Part shown: positions 42,877 through 52,425 of the stretch, piece by piece
Numbering within the stretch: the first letter of the stretch is position 1
Layout of the letters: each line of letters opens with the position of its first letter
From: Anaerolineae bacterium
Lineage (GTDB): Bacteria; Chloroflexota; Anaerolineae; UBA3071
DNA length: 64,000 bases
Assembly: GCA_029907105.1 (NCBI GenBank)
Contig: JARYMM010000017.1
Location: 1 to 64,000, forward strand
Reading direction: 5' to 3'
Program-made: the position numbers and the translations under genes
Notes under the pieces: generated by a model
What the model saw: only the letters and a program-made list of their open reading frames with translations
What the model was told of the DNA's origin: nothing
The model's database searches: none

Positions 42877-44137
42877 GCTGCGGGACGAGGAAAAACGATG
42901 GCGTCGGGAGCGGCCGAGGTCGCCTCTCTGGCGTCGCATCTTCAGCGCGGGCAACATCCTGCGCTTTGTGATCACGCTGGCCGTGCTGGGCGCGGTGGGG
43001 CTGCTGGCGGTCGTCGGCCTGGATCACCTGCGCGGGCAGTTGGAGGCCGGCCGTGTGGTTACCCTCCCCGAAGGACAAGCCCCGTCGGCCGGGCTGCCGG
43101 CCTGGGAAGGATTCAGCCTGGAGAGCCTGGAAAACACGCTGTTGGGCATGTACCTGCGCCTGAACCAACAGCGCATCGAGACGCCTGTCGGCATCCATGC
43201 ACAGCCGGTGCCCTTCTTCGTCGAGCCGGGGGAAACGGCAGCCACCATCGCCGAGCGGTTGCAGGAACTGGGGCTCATCAGCGATGCCCAGTTGTTCCGC
43301 CTTTACATGCGCTACACGGGCGTGGATGCCCACCTGGAAGCCGGACAGTTCGAGCTCTCGCCGGCCATGAACATGATTGAGATTGCCGAGCGGCTGCAGC
43401 GGGCCCGCGCCGACGAGATCGTGGTCACCATTCCCGAAGGGTTGCGGGCGGAGGAGGTCGCCGAGTTGCTCACGGCCCAGGGTGCGCTGGACGGCGAACG
43501 CTTCCTGGAATTGGTGCGGGCGGCCAATCCCGCTGCCGCTGGCCTGGGGAGCGCCGATTTCCTGGACGATCTGCCGGCCGGCGCCACGCTGGAGGGCTTC
43601 CTCTTTCCCGATACCTATCGTCTTCCGGTGCCCGCCGAGCCGGAGGATTTGCTGCGGCGTATGCTGGCCAACTTCGACCGTCAGGTGACGCCGGAGCTGC
43701 GCCAGGCGGCGCGGGCAGCGGGCCGCTCCCTCTACGAGGTGGTCACCCTGGCTTCCATCGTCGAGCGGGAGGCGTTGCTGGCGGAGGAGATGCCGGTCAT
43801 CGCTGACGTTTACCTCAACCGCCTGGAGCAGGGCATGTTCCTGCGGGCCGACCCCACGGTGCAGTACGCCATGGGCTATCAGCCGGCCAGCGGGCAGTGG
43901 TGGAAGACGCCGGTGCAGTTGGAGGAGTACGAGGCGGTGGACTCGCCATACAACACCTATCTCTATCCCGGCCTGCCGCCGGGGCCGATCTGCAGTCCTG
44001 GCCTGAAGGCTATCGAGGCTGTCGTCTATCCGGCGGATACCAATTTCCTGTACTTTGTGGCCACAGGGGACGGCAGTCACGCCTTCGCCGAGACGTTCGA
44101 AGAGCACGAGGCCAACGTGGCGCGCTATCAGCGGTAG
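42839..44137 (+). CDS. mltG: Endolytic murein transglycosylase MltG
   Basis: Inner-membrane enzyme that cuts nascent peptidoglycan, 432 residues. One N-terminal helix ([22 protein letters not shown]), a LysM-like region, then the YceG domain with [13 protein letters not shown] and the catalytic Glu in [12 protein letters not shown], and C-terminal [17 protein letters not shown]. It overlaps ruvX, a common pairing. Confidence 0.94.
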   Translation: MRKDRPIDRRTRRLRDEEKRWRRERPRSPLWRRIFSAGNILRFVITLAVLGAVGLLAVVGLDHLRGQLEAGRVVTLPEGQAPSAGLPAWEGFSLESLENTLLGMYLRLNQQRIETPVGIHAQPVPFFVEPGETAATIAERLQELGLISDAQLFRLYMRYTGVDAHLEAGQFELSPAMNMIEIAERLQRARADEIVVTIPEGLRAEEVAELLTAQGALDGERFLELVRAANPAAAGLGSADFLDDLPAGATLEGFLFPDTYRLPVPAEPEDLLRRMLANFDRQVTPELRQAARAAGRSLYEVVTLASIVEREALLAEEMPVIADVYLNRLEQGMFLRADPTVQYAMGYQPASGQWWKTPVQLEEYEAVDSPYNTYLYPGLPPGPICSPGLKAIEAVVYPADTNFLYFVATGDGSHAFAETFEEHEANVARYQR

Positions 44138-44141
44138 CCGC

Positions 44142-45314
44142 ATGGAGAGAAATTCAAAGTTCAAAGCTCGGATTCAGGGGAGCGAGGTCGCAGGGTCGCA
44201 GGGGAGACCCCCTCTGCAACTTTGCTCTTCTGCGCCTTTGTGCCTTTGCGCCCTTGCGACCTGTTGGGCGATCCTGAGTGTTCTGTTGCTGAGCGGCTGT
44301 GTGCTACCGCAGAGCACGCGGCCAGTGGTGAAGATCGGGCTCATCGCCCCGTTCGAGGGGCTGGGGCGGCCTGTGGGCTACGAGGTGCTATACGGGGTGA
44401 AGCTGGCCTTGCAGGAGCGCAACGCGGCCGGCGGCGTGGCCGGCTACCGGGTGCTCCTGGTGGCGCTGAACGATGACGACGATGCCGGGCACGCCGCCCG
44501 CCAGGCGAGCAAGCTGGACGTGGATGGCGACGTCCTGGGTGTTATCGGCCCCCTCAGTCGGACGACGGTGCGGGCTGTCGCCGAACCGCTGGCGGCGGCA
44601 GGGCTGGCCTGGGTTGTGCCCGCCTCGGCGCCCGACGAGGTGATCGCTGCCCAGGCCAACGCGTTTCGCCTCTTTGCCGGCGACGCCGAGCTGGCCGAGG
44701 CGGCTATCCGGCAGGCGCTGGCCGCCGCTGCTGCTCGGCAGGTGGCGGTCAGCCCCACGGGCGACTTTGCACCGCCGTTGCGGGCGGCGGCGGAGCGGCT
44801 GGGGGTCTACCGACCCTCTCCTGGCCTCCCCCAGTGGGGGAGGGACGGTGGGGGGAGCAGCCCCGTGGCCCTGGGTGGCAATGCGGAGCAGGTGGCCGAC
44901 GAGTTGTTGGAACTGCCCGCTGGTGTCGTCGCTGTTGCCGGGCCGGAAGCGGGGCGGGCGGTGGTGGCCCAGCGGGCGGGAACGGCGGCCGAAGGGCTGA
45001 TCTGGGTGAGCAGCGCGCCGCCCGCCGAGAGGCTGCCGCAGGCGTTTGTGAGTGGCTATCAGGCGCTGGCCGGTGGCCCGCCGGGGCCGTATGCGCTCCT
45101 GGCCTACGATGCCACAAACGTCCTGCTGGACGCCATAGAGCTCGATATAGAGCAACATGGCCGCCCGACGCGGCCAGGGGTGGTGGCGGCGTTGTCGGCG
45201 ACGGCGTTGGAGGGTCTCGGCGGCGAGGTTCGCTTTGACGAGCAGGGCTGTTGGCTGCAGGCCCCTGTCTTTGCCTACCGCATCGCCGGAGAGGACATCT
45301 TCGCCCGGCCATGA
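44142..45314 (+). CDS. Periplasmic-binding-type lipoprotein (branched-chain amino acid family)
   Basis: Receptor-type ligand-binding protein, 390 residues. The mature domain starts VKIGLIAPFEGLGRPVGYEVLYG with AGHAARQASKLDVDGDVLGVIGPLS, the LivJ-like fold. A lipobox LLLSGC lies at about residues 48-53. The first 40 residues are encoded by a GGTCGCAGGGTCGCAGGG / CCCTTGCGACC inverted repeat, so part of the signal region is repeat-derived. A second repeat adds PSPGLPQWGRDGGGSS near residue 226. No permease is adjacent; it may be a sensor or orphan. Confidence 0.82.
   Translation: MERNSKFKARIQGSEVAGSQGRPPLQLCSSAPLCLCALATCWAILSVLLLSGCVLPQSTRPVVKIGLIAPFEGLGRPVGYEVLYGVKLALQERNAAGGVAGYRVLLVALNDDDDAGHAARQASKLDVDGDVLGVIGPLSRTTVRAVAEPLAAAGLAWVVPASAPDEVIAAQANAFRLFAGDAELAEAAIRQALAAAAARQVAVSPTGDFAPPLRAAAERLGVYRPSPGLPQWGRDGGGSSPVALGGNAEQVADELLELPAGVVAVAGPEAGRAVVAQRAGTAAEGLIWVSSAPPAERLPQAFVSGYQALAGGPPGPYALLAYDATNVLLDAIELDIEQHGRPTRPGVVAALSATALEGLGGEVRFDEQGCWLQAPVFAYRIAGEDIFARP
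44158..44266. repeat. Inverted repeat forming the N-terminus of the binding lipoprotein
   Basis: GGTCGCAGGGTCGCAGGGG (left arm) faces TTGTGCCTTTGCGCCCTTGC and GACC (right arm). The right arm provides the Leu/Cys/Ala-rich stretch just ahead of the lipobox helix. Confidence 0.8.
44818..44866. repeat. CCTCCCCCAGTGGGGGAGG repeat inserted in frame in the binding lipoprotein
   Basis: A palindrome GCCTCCCCCAGTGGGGGAGG with a G-rich tail, in frame. Same general type as the mnmA insertion. Confidence 0.75.
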
Positions 45315-45348
45315 GTAAAACGTGGAGCGTGAAACGTAAAATACAATT
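45313..45348. repeat. AAACGTAA-type short repeat
   Basis: AAAACGTGGAGCGTGAAACG and AAAATAC. The same unit appears at 36667-36696 and 47362-47419. Confidence 0.6.
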
Positions 45349-45489
45349 CGCTGCGCTCGGACAAGTTCTCGCGTCACCATGCAGGCAGGAGATGCTTCGC
45401 TGGAGTCGGCCGGGCAATGAGGTTTGACGCCTGAAACCCGCTCAGCATGACAAGTACGGTTGTAGTATTATGCTTTACGAAGGATCATC

Positions 45490-46677
45490 ATGCGTGTGTT
45501 GATGTTCTCCTGGGAATACCCGCCTCACGTCGTCGGGGGACTGGGCAAACATGTGATGGAGCTGATGCCTGCCCTCGTCCGGCAGGGTGTGACGGTGCAT
45601 CTGGTGACCCCGGCCTGGAGCGGCGGCGAGCCGAGGGAGGTGGTGGATGGAATCACGGTGCACCGCGTGCCGCCGCCCGTGCCGGTCGGCGACAACATCC
45701 ATGATACTGCCTGGCGAACCAACCAGGAGCTGCAACGGTACGTCGAGCAGTTATGGCCCGAAGTGGGCGGCTTCGATATCATCCACGCCCACGACTGGCT
45801 GGTGGCCTTTGCCGCCTGTGAGCTCAGGCGCCTGTTCCACTTGCCGTTGGTGGTGACGATGCACGCCACCGAGCGAGGGCGAGGGGGCGGGCATCTGCTC
45901 GGCGAGATGGCCGCGGCCATCCACAGCACCGAGCAATGGCTGGTGGGCGAAGCACAGCGCATCATCGTCACCAGTCAGTACATGGCCGGGCAGGTGCAGG
46001 AGGAGTTCGGCGTGGCGGCGGACAGGGTGCACGTGGTGCCCAACGGCGTGGACACCGCCCGTTTCGATCGTTACGAGGGCCCGGACCTCTCGTCCTTCCG
46101 CAGGCTGTACGCGCTGCCGGAGGAGAAGCTTGTCTTCTCCGTGGGGCGGGTGGAGTACGTGAAGGGGTGGCATGTGCTGCTGGAGGCCGCACCGCGCGTG
46201 TTGGCCCAATGCCCGCAAACCAGGTTCGTTGTCGCCGGCAACGGCGGTGAACTGGAGCACTTACGCGGCCGCGCCGGGGCATTGGGGATCGCTTCCAGGG
46301 TGCTGTTCACCGGTCTGATCAGCGACGATGACCGCGATCGCCTCTACCGGGTGGCCGATGCGGCGGTGTTTCCCAGCCTGTACGAGCCTTTCGGCATCGT
46401 GGCCCTGGAGGCCATGGCCGCCCGCTGCCCGGTCGTCGTCAGTGCGATAGGGGGTCTGCAGGAGGTGGTACGCTGCTACGAAACGGGCATCACCGTCTAT
46501 CCGGGCAATGCCGACTCGCTGGCCTGGGGCATCCTGCAAGTGCTGACGCAACCGGAACAGGCCCAGACGTGGGCAGCCGCCGCCTATCGCCTGGTGCGCG
46601 AGCAGTATCACTGGGATCGCCTCGCCGCGCTCACCGTGGCCGTATATGAGCGAGCACAGGGTGATTGGACAACGTGA
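45490..46677 (+). CDS. GT4-type glycosyltransferase (starch/glycogen-synthase-like)
   Basis: GT-B enzyme, 395 residues, starting MRVLMFSWEYPPHVVGGLGKH, the glycine-rich donor loop pattern of starch/glycogen synthase-like enzymes. The C-terminal domain has VFSVGRVEYVKGWHVLLEAA and the EPFGIVALEAMAARCPVV donor-site motif. Acceptor unknown: either an alpha-glucan or an exopolysaccharide/glycolipid. A PHP phosphoesterase and another GT4 gene lie downstream on the same strand. Confidence 0.88.
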   Translation: MRVLMFSWEYPPHVVGGLGKHVMELMPALVRQGVTVHLVTPAWSGGEPREVVDGITVHRVPPPVPVGDNIHDTAWRTNQELQRYVEQLWPEVGGFDIIHAHDWLVAFAACELRRLFHLPLVVTMHATERGRGGGHLLGEMAAAIHSTEQWLVGEAQRIIVTSQYMAGQVQEEFGVAADRVHVVPNGVDTARFDRYEGPDLSSFRRLYALPEEKLVFSVGRVEYVKGWHVLLEAAPRVLAQCPQTRFVVAGNGGELEHLRGRAGALGIASRVLFTGLISDDDRDRLYRVADAAVFPSLYEPFGIVALEAMAARCPVVVSAIGGLQEVVRCYETGITVYPGNADSLAWGILQVLTQPEQAQTWAAAAYRLVREQYHWDRLAALTVAVYERAQGDWTT

Positions 46678-46686
46678 AGGGGGACC

Positions 46687-47373
46687 ATGTCCAACGGAGC
46701 TGAACGTATTGATCTGCATGTGCATTCGTTTTTCAGTGACGGCGCTTTGCTGCCCAGCGAGTTGATCCAGCGGGCGGTGGCCAGAGGGCACCGCGCCCTG
46801 GCCATCACCGATCATGCCGACAGCTCGAACCTGGAATCGCTGGCCGAGTGGTTGCTGCGTTTTCTGGCCGGGCAAGGCGGCGACTGGCCGCTGCGCATCG
46901 TGCCCGGCGTGGAGTTGACCCATGTGGCGCCGCGGCGCATCGCTCCGCTGGCCGAGCGGGCCAAGGAGCTGGGGTTACTGCTGGTGGTCGTGCACGGCGA
47001 GACCCCCGTGGAGCCGGTGGCGGCAGGCACCAATGCCGCGGCGGTCGCCTGCCCGCAGGTGGACATCCTGGCCCATCCCGGCTTCATCACCCTGCGGGAG
47101 GCGAAGCTGGCCGCCGAAAACGGCATTCATCTGGAGCTCTCCGCCCGGCAAGGGCACTGCCTGGCTAACGGCCATGTGGCGCAGGTGGCCCGCCAGGCGG
47201 GGGCGCGTCTGCTGGTCAACACCGACGCCCACACGCCGGCGGAGTTGATTGATCAGGCCTTTGCCCGCCGCGTGGCCGCCGGCGCCGGCCTCACTCAGGC
47301 GGAGGTGGAAATGGCCACGGTGACCAATCCCCTGGCTCTGCTCGCCCGCCTGCCCGGCCGTTCTAAAACGTAA
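46687..47373 (+). CDS. PHP-domain metal-dependent phosphoesterase
   Basis: A 228-residue PHP protein (histidinol-phosphatase-like). Metal-binding motifs in order: DLHVHSFFSDG, ALAITDHAD, PGVELTHV, VVVHGE, LAHPGFIT and NTDAHTPAEL. It starts 9 bp after the glycosyltransferase stop and is preceded by GTGAAGGGGG. Substrate unknown; the small size argues for a single-domain phosphatase rather than a polymerase part. Confidence 0.88.
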   Translation: MSNGAERIDLHVHSFFSDGALLPSELIQRAVARGHRALAITDHADSSNLESLAEWLLRFLAGQGGDWPLRIVPGVELTHVAPRRIAPLAERAKELGLLLVVVHGETPVEPVAAGTNAAAVACPQVDILAHPGFITLREAKLAAENGIHLELSARQGHCLANGHVAQVARQAGARLLVNTDAHTPAELIDQAFARRVAAGAGLTQAEVEMATVTNPLALLARLPGRSKT

Positions 47374-47419
47374 TGCGTAAAGCGCAAGCGCAAGGATTAC
47401 GTTTTGCGCTTTACGTTCC
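47362..47419. repeat. AACGTAATGCGTAAAGCGC inverted repeat
   Basis: AAAACGTAATGCGTAAAGCG is followed by the complementary GGATTACGTTTTGCGCTTTA, forming an intergenic hairpin that begins over the last codons of the PHP gene. Confidence 0.8.
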
Positions 47420-47458
47420 AATCTCTCAGTTTGCCAACCAACGAAAGGATACACGATC

Positions 47459-48805
47459 ATGTCTATACCTCTTCTCACACCTCACCCTGTGCGTGTGCAA
47501 TGTCCCAATTGCGGCCTGCCCATCACGGTCAAGTTACACACCATCGTTGATGTGGGGCGGCAGCCGGAGCTGAAGATACAGCTCCTGGAAGGGCGACTGA
47601 ACATGGCTGTCTGCCCTGCCTGTCAGTACAGGGGGGCCATGTTCGGCCCGCTCCTGTATCACGACGCCGACAGGGAGTTCCTGGGCGCTTTCCTGCCCCA
47701 GCAGTTGGGCATGGGCGAGGCGGAGCGCCAGAGGATCATCGGCGAGATGACCAACACGCTGATGAACAGCCTGCCGCCGCAGCAGCGCAAGGGCTACCTC
47801 TTCCAACCCAAACAGTTCCTCACCCTGGCCAGCCTGCTGGACGCCATCTTGATGGCCGACGGGGTGACGGCGGAGCAACTGGAGGCGCATCGGGCACGCG
47901 TGCGGCTCATCCAGCGCTTGCTGGATGCCCTGGGCCAGGACGATGTGCTGCAGGCCATAGTTAAAGAACACGACGAGGAGTTGGACTATGGCTTCTTCAT
48001 GTTGCTCAGTTCCCTGGCCCAGGAGGCGAAGGAGAACGGTCAGGAGATCAGGGCGCGGCAGATGTTGGCGCTGCGCGACAGGCTGTTGGACATGACCTCC
48101 TGGGGCCAAAAGGCTGGCCTGGAGCGGTTGGTGGTGGAAAAGCTGGGGGGTGTGTCTACACCCGAAGAACTGGCGGACAGGCTGGCCGAAGTCGAGGACG
48201 ACGAGGAATTGGAGTTCCTGGTCAGGCTGGCCCGCCCGGCCCTGGACTATGAGTTTTTCCAGGCCCTTACGGAGCGCATGGAGGCGGCGGCCAGGGATGG
48301 GCAGAAGCAGGAAGCCCGGCGGCTGCGCACCTTGCGCTCTCGCCTTCTCAGCCTGACGGAAAAGCTGGACAAAGAGCTGGAGCGAGAGGTGGAGCAGGCG
48401 ACCAGGTTGCTGCGCAAGCTGCTGGAGAGCGAGGACCCCCGCGCCGCCGTGCGTGAGCACAGCGAGAGGATTGACGATGTCCTGTTGTCTGTGCTTTCCT
48501 TTAATCTGCGGGAGGCGCAGCGGGTTGGGGCGACAGCGGCTGTGGAGCGGCTGCGCACCATCTGGCAGGCGATCATGGAGATGATCGAGGAGAGCATGCC
48601 GCCGGAGGTGCGCTTCATCAACCGCTTGTTGGAAGCGGAGTTCCCCCAGGGCACGCAGGCTATGTTGGAAGGGAACCGCGCTCAGGTCACCTCCAGTTTG
48701 CTGGAGGCGATGCAGGTCATTGCCGAGGACCTGGAGCAGCAAGGGCAGGCAGCAGTGGCCAGGCGGCTGCGCGATATCCGGGGGCAGGCGGTGTTGATGG
48801 TTTGA
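47459..48805 (+). CDS. CpXC-domain protein
   Basis: A 448-residue protein with an N-terminal CpXC zinc domain (VQCPNCGLPITVKLHTIVDV ... LNMAVCPACQYRG) and a long all-helical remainder rich in Glu, Arg and Leu (helical repeats of the LADRLAEVEDDEELEFL type). This domain pair is frequent in Chloroflexota; function is not known. It ends in a TGATG overlap with the next glycosyltransferase, indicating coupling. Confidence 0.85.
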   Translation: MSIPLLTPHPVRVQCPNCGLPITVKLHTIVDVGRQPELKIQLLEGRLNMAVCPACQYRGAMFGPLLYHDADREFLGAFLPQQLGMGEAERQRIIGEMTNTLMNSLPPQQRKGYLFQPKQFLTLASLLDAILMADGVTAEQLEAHRARVRLIQRLLDALGQDDVLQAIVKEHDEELDYGFFMLLSSLAQEAKENGQEIRARQMLALRDRLLDMTSWGQKAGLERLVVEKLGGVSTPEELADRLAEVEDDEELEFLVRLARPALDYEFFQALTERMEAAARDGQKQEARRLRTLRSRLLSLTEKLDKELEREVEQATRLLRKLLESEDPRAAVREHSERIDDVLLSVLSFNLREAQRVGATAAVERLRTIWQAIMEMIEESMPPEVRFINRLLEAEFPQGTQAMLEGNRAQVTSSLLEAMQVIAEDLEQQGQAAVARRLRDIRGQAVLMV

Positions 48806-49971
48806 TGCGCATCGGTATCTTCTCCAACACCTACAAGCCGGTCATCAGCGGCGTGGTGACCTCCATCTCTCTCTTCCGGCGCGGGCTTATGGAGCGGGGA
48901 CATGAGGTGTTCGTCTTCGCTCCCACCTGTCGTGGCTACGAGGATGATGAGGAAGGCATCTTCCGCTATCCGGCCATTGATTTGCCCGAAAGCCTGAACA
49001 GCTCGCTGGCGCTGCCCTTCTCGCCGCGCATCTCCCGGCTTCTCCCCACGCTGGGGCTGGATGTCATCCACAGCCACCACCCCATCATCATGGGGAATGA
49101 GGCGGTGCGTGTGGCCCGCAAGCTGGAGGTGCCTCTGGTTTTCACCTGCCATAGCCGCTACGAAGACTTTTCCGAGTACGTGCCTGTGGGCCAGCTTGGC
49201 GACCCCCTGGTGAAAATGGCCATCCGCCGCCTTGTGACTGACTACGCCAACGAGTGCGATCTGGTGCTCTGTCCCGCCCAACACGTCAGGCGACTGCTGG
49301 AAGAATATGGCGTCACCCGGCCTATGGAGATCGTTCCTTCTCCCGTGCGCCTGGATGCCTTCGCACACGGGGAAGGGGGGTGGGTGCGGCAGAAGCATGG
49401 TTTTGGCGCGGGCGAGCGCGTCCTGGTCTATGTGGGGCGATTGGCGCTGGAGAAGGACATCTCGTTCCTGTTGCGGGCCTTCCGGCGGGTGCTGGCGCAG
49501 GAACCGCGCGGCAGGCTGCTGCTGGTGGGCAGCGGGCCGGAGGAGAAGCACCTGCGGCGGCTGGCGGAAGAACTGGACATCGCCGAGCGGGTGGTGTTCG
49601 CCGGTTATGTGGAGCACGTGCAGGTGCCTGACTACCTGGCGGCGGCCGACCTCTTCGTCTTTGCCTCCTGGTCGGAAACCCAGGGACTTTCGCTGTTGGA
49701 GGCCATGGCCGCTGGCCTGCCGGCAGTGGTCGTACGCACCTGGGCTACGGAGGAGATGCTCACACCGGGTGTGGATGGCGTTCTGGTCGAGGCCGACGAG
49801 GCCGCCTTCGCCGCTGCAGTGGTGCATTTGCTGCGCGACGAAGAGCAACGGGCGGCGCTGGCGCAACAGGCGCGGCGCACGGCGCAGCGCTATTCCATCG
49901 AGGCCTGCGCCGAGAGACTGGAGCAGGCTTATGAGGGCGTGCGGGGTGCCAAAGGCAAGGCATCCACCTGA
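48805..49971 (+). CDS. GT4-type glycosyltransferase (diacylglycerol glycosyltransferase-like)
   Basis: GT-B glycosyltransferase, 388 residues: MRIGIFSNTYKPVISGVVTS with HSHHPIIMGNEAVRVARKL in the acceptor domain, and VYVGRLALEKDISFLLRAF plus ASWSETQGLSLLEAMAAGLP in the donor domain. This resembles glycolipid synthases that glucosylate or mannosylate diacylglycerol or PI. ATG 48805 overlaps the CpXC stop. Confidence 0.88.
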   Translation: MRIGIFSNTYKPVISGVVTSISLFRRGLMERGHEVFVFAPTCRGYEDDEEGIFRYPAIDLPESLNSSLALPFSPRISRLLPTLGLDVIHSHHPIIMGNEAVRVARKLEVPLVFTCHSRYEDFSEYVPVGQLGDPLVKMAIRRLVTDYANECDLVLCPAQHVRRLLEEYGVTRPMEIVPSPVRLDAFAHGEGGWVRQKHGFGAGERVLVYVGRLALEKDISFLLRAFRRVLAQEPRGRLLLVGSGPEEKHLRRLAEELDIAERVVFAGYVEHVQVPDYLAAADLFVFASWSETQGLSLLEAMAAGLPAVVVRTWATEEMLTPGVDGVLVEADEAAFAAAVVHLLRDEEQRAALAQQARRTAQRYSIEACAERLEQAYEGVRGAKGKAST

Positions 49972-49999
49972 CCTGGCAAAGCCTTCAGTGCAGCCCCTA

Positions 50000-50749
50000 T
50001 CACTCGGCAGTCAATATGGCGGTGAATAAGCCCCTTGCGCCGCTGAGGAGCCGTTTCACTTGCCAGCCGGCTCGCTCAGCCAGTGTGGCCACCTCCGCAG
50101 GGGTCAGCAACAGCAGGTCGAACCAGGGGCTGACCTGGCCGCCGTACTCCACACGTATGGTCACCTGGCCGATGGGCCGCCCGCGGGCGCGATTGTGCGC
50201 GTGATAGGCCAGGTGCACGGGGTCGTCCGTAGCCGCCGGATTGCGGCAATTGGCGATGAGCACACCGCCCGGCCGGGCCAGTCGGCGCAACTGGCGCAGC
50301 ATGGCCACTGTTCCCTCGACGTCCCCTGCGAGCCCCAGGTTGTTTCCCAGCAACAGGAACGTATCGAAGCTGGCCGCAGCGAAGGGCAGCGCAGTGATCG
50401 TTGCCCGGATGGTGTGGCACACTCCCCTCCGCCGCGCCACCGCCAGCGCCAGCGGTGAGATGTCGAGCCCCATCACGGCATGGCCCCGCGCCTGCAAGGC
50501 CAGGGCGTGACGGCCAGCGCCGCAACCGATGTCCAGCACTCGTCCGCGGGCGAAGGCCAGGGCGGCCGCTTCTGTGGGGTCGAAAGCTTCGGGCCCGGCC
50601 AGGTAGAGGGTGGCGTCCTGCTCGGTGACCAGGCCGTCGTCGCGGTGGAAGACCAGGCACGCCGGGCGGCCCTGGCAGGCATCCCACAACGCCTGACCGA
50701 AAGGATCCGATCCCTGTCCGCTGAGTGTCAGTAGATCAAAATTGCTCAC
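50000..50749 (-). CDS. SAM-dependent methyltransferase
   Basis: Class I methyltransferase. The SAM-binding GxGxG reads LDIGCGAGRHALALQ with acidic LD at GLDISPLAL and post-motif FDTFLLLGNNLGL. I prefer the GTG at 50749 (VSNFDLLTLSGQG); an in-frame ATG at 50854 would add 35 residues encoded by low-complexity, repeat-like sequence (50750-50854) without a ribosome site. The substrate is unknown. Confidence 0.8.
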   Translation of the reverse strand: MSNFDLLTLSGQGSDPFGQALWDACQGRPACLVFHRDDGLVTEQDATLYLAGPEAFDPTEAAALAFARGRVLDIGCGAGRHALALQARGHAVMGLDISPLALAVARRRGVCHTIRATITALPFAAASFDTFLLLGNNLGLAGDVEGTVAMLRQLRRLARPGGVLIANCRNPAATDDPVHLAYHAHNRARGRPIGQVTIRVEYGGQVSPWFDLLLLTPAEVATLAERAGWQVKRLLSGARGLFTAILTAE

Positions 50750-50922
50750 GGCGGATTGCCAAACTCGTCCTGAATGAAGTGAAGGATCCGCCGCCGATCT
50801 GCTGGAATCTGGCGATCCAGCAGGAGCAAAGTGTGATATGCTGAGTGTGGCCATCGTTTGGAGCTCGGGGTTCGAGGCTCAGGGTTCGGCGCGGGCGCTC
50901 GACAACTCCGCCCCCTGAACTC

Positions 50923-52425
50923 TCAGGGAATAGGCAGGCCCAGGTCGCGGCGGGTCTGGTTGACGTCGTACCACGGTTGGCCGGCGAGCCTGCGCTGTTC
51001 CTGGAGGTACTCGATGACTTTGAGCATCTCGACCACCCTGACTCGTCCTTGCGCGTCTTGGACAGCCTGACGAGGCGTTTTTCCCCCCAGGGCTTCGTTG
51101 GGTTGGTCGGGCCATTGCTCGTATTGCTGGCGCAGGATTTCCCAACCTCTTGCTTCGGCCTCCTCGGGCGAGGGGCGCCAGCGTTTCGACGGTGTCGCCG
51201 GCTGAGGCTCCATGAGCGTTTCCAGGGGCTCGATCCTGTCGCGGTGATGGCGGATCAGGTGGCCCAACAGGGTTTCCAGCAGCGCTTTGCCCGCTTCCAG
51301 GCGTGCCCTGGACAGGCAGCTCAGTTCCAGCCGATTCGGCCACAGGGTCACATCGCCCAGGGAGCGCCACTGGGGTGAGCCTTGTTCCGTGAACCATTGC
51401 ACATCGTGGATGAAGAATTCGCCCTGGGGTTCGGGTTGCTCTGGCACATGAGAGCGGCCACGGAGCAGCCAGGCGAAATGCAGCGCGCCGGGATGATCGG
51501 CCGAGTGGCCGGTGTAATTGAACTCCTCGGCTTCGGTCAGGCGCCTGGCTACGGCGTTGCCATTTGCTACCTGATAGAGGGCAGTGCAGGCCTCCAGGGG
51601 GTGGCCTTCGGGGGTGATGAAGACGGGGCGCTCGCTGGCTTTGCGCTGCATGAACTGGCGGATGTCCAGGCCGTGGCGTTGATAGAACTCGTCCAGCGTG
51701 GCCTGAGGGTGCCGGGCCTGGAAGTCGGCCAGCAACTGGCGGCTGTAAGTGAGCACGGCGTCTTTCTTCGTGGGTGGCAAAATGGCAGCCGCGCCGGTGA
51801 AATGCAGGCGATCGGTGTAGATAGGGCGGGCCAAAAGGAGTTGCCAGCGCCGCAGACTGCGCGAGGCGGAGCGATCGTGCACTTCCAGGGTCTCGCCGCT
51901 GAGCAGGTCCTCGACGATCACGCCGGTGCCGGGCATGACCTTTTGCACCTCGAAGAGGTGGTAGCGGTTCCAGTGTCGCCAAAGCTCCAGGAATTCTCGT
52001 TCCTTCTCGGGCAACCGGGGGCCTTCCTCGCGGGCAAAGATGTCAATGATCGGCTCGCCCGAACCGGTCAGGTAGTCGAAGAAGTACCACTCCTGGAAAT
52101 CGAGGAAGTCTTCTTCATCGGCGATCAGGGTGCGGGTACGGGCCGCTTCTTCGCCAAAGAAACGGGATAAGGCCGGGTCCACTTCCTCGCTGAAGCGCGG
52201 TTGAAAGGCAAAGGCCTGAATCCTCTCCCGCAGGCGGTTATCGGTCCTGGCTGCGCTCGTCATGGCCGGCCTGGTCGAGGGGCGACGAGGCTGCGGTTTC
52301 CGTGTCTTGCGCTGGCGTTTCCGTTTGGCTGCGCTCATAGTGGGTTTCACCTCAGCTACGGTCTCAACAGCAACACGCCTTCTTCCTGTTCTGCCACTAA
52401 CACTCGCCTGCCGCTTGGGCTGCAA
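50923..52425 (-). CDS. Conserved protein of unknown function with an MbcA/ParS-like C-terminus
   Basis: A 500-residue soluble protein with a highly basic, disordered N-terminus (KRKRQRKTRKPQPRRPSTR). The folded middle region includes FLDFQEWYFFDYLTGSGEPI and PGTGVIVEDLLSGETLEVHD (a beta-barrel-like turn). A C-terminal segment QPNEALGGKTPRQAVQDAQGR resembles the DUF2384/MbcA-ParS toxin-binding module. I do not recognise the whole. The start could be internal (MSAAKRKRQ or MTSAARTDN) since the first 30-60 residues are not conserved in appearance. Confidence 0.65.
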   Translation of the reverse strand: MQPKRQASVSGRTGRRRVAVETVAEVKPTMSAAKRKRQRKTRKPQPRRPSTRPAMTSAARTDNRLRERIQAFAFQPRFSEEVDPALSRFFGEEAARTRTLIADEEDFLDFQEWYFFDYLTGSGEPIIDIFAREEGPRLPEKEREFLELWRHWNRYHLFEVQKVMPGTGVIVEDLLSGETLEVHDRSASRSLRRWQLLLARPIYTDRLHFTGAAAILPPTKKDAVLTYSRQLLADFQARHPQATLDEFYQRHGLDIRQFMQRKASERPVFITPEGHPLEACTALYQVANGNAVARRLTEAEEFNYTGHSADHPGALHFAWLLRGRSHVPEQPEPQGEFFIHDVQWFTEQGSPQWRSLGDVTLWPNRLELSCLSRARLEAGKALLETLLGHLIRHHRDRIEPLETLMEPQPATPSKRWRPSPEEAEARGWEILRQQYEQWPDQPNEALGGKTPRQAVQDAQGRVRVVEMLKVIEYLQEQRRLAGQPWYDVNQTRRDLGLPIP

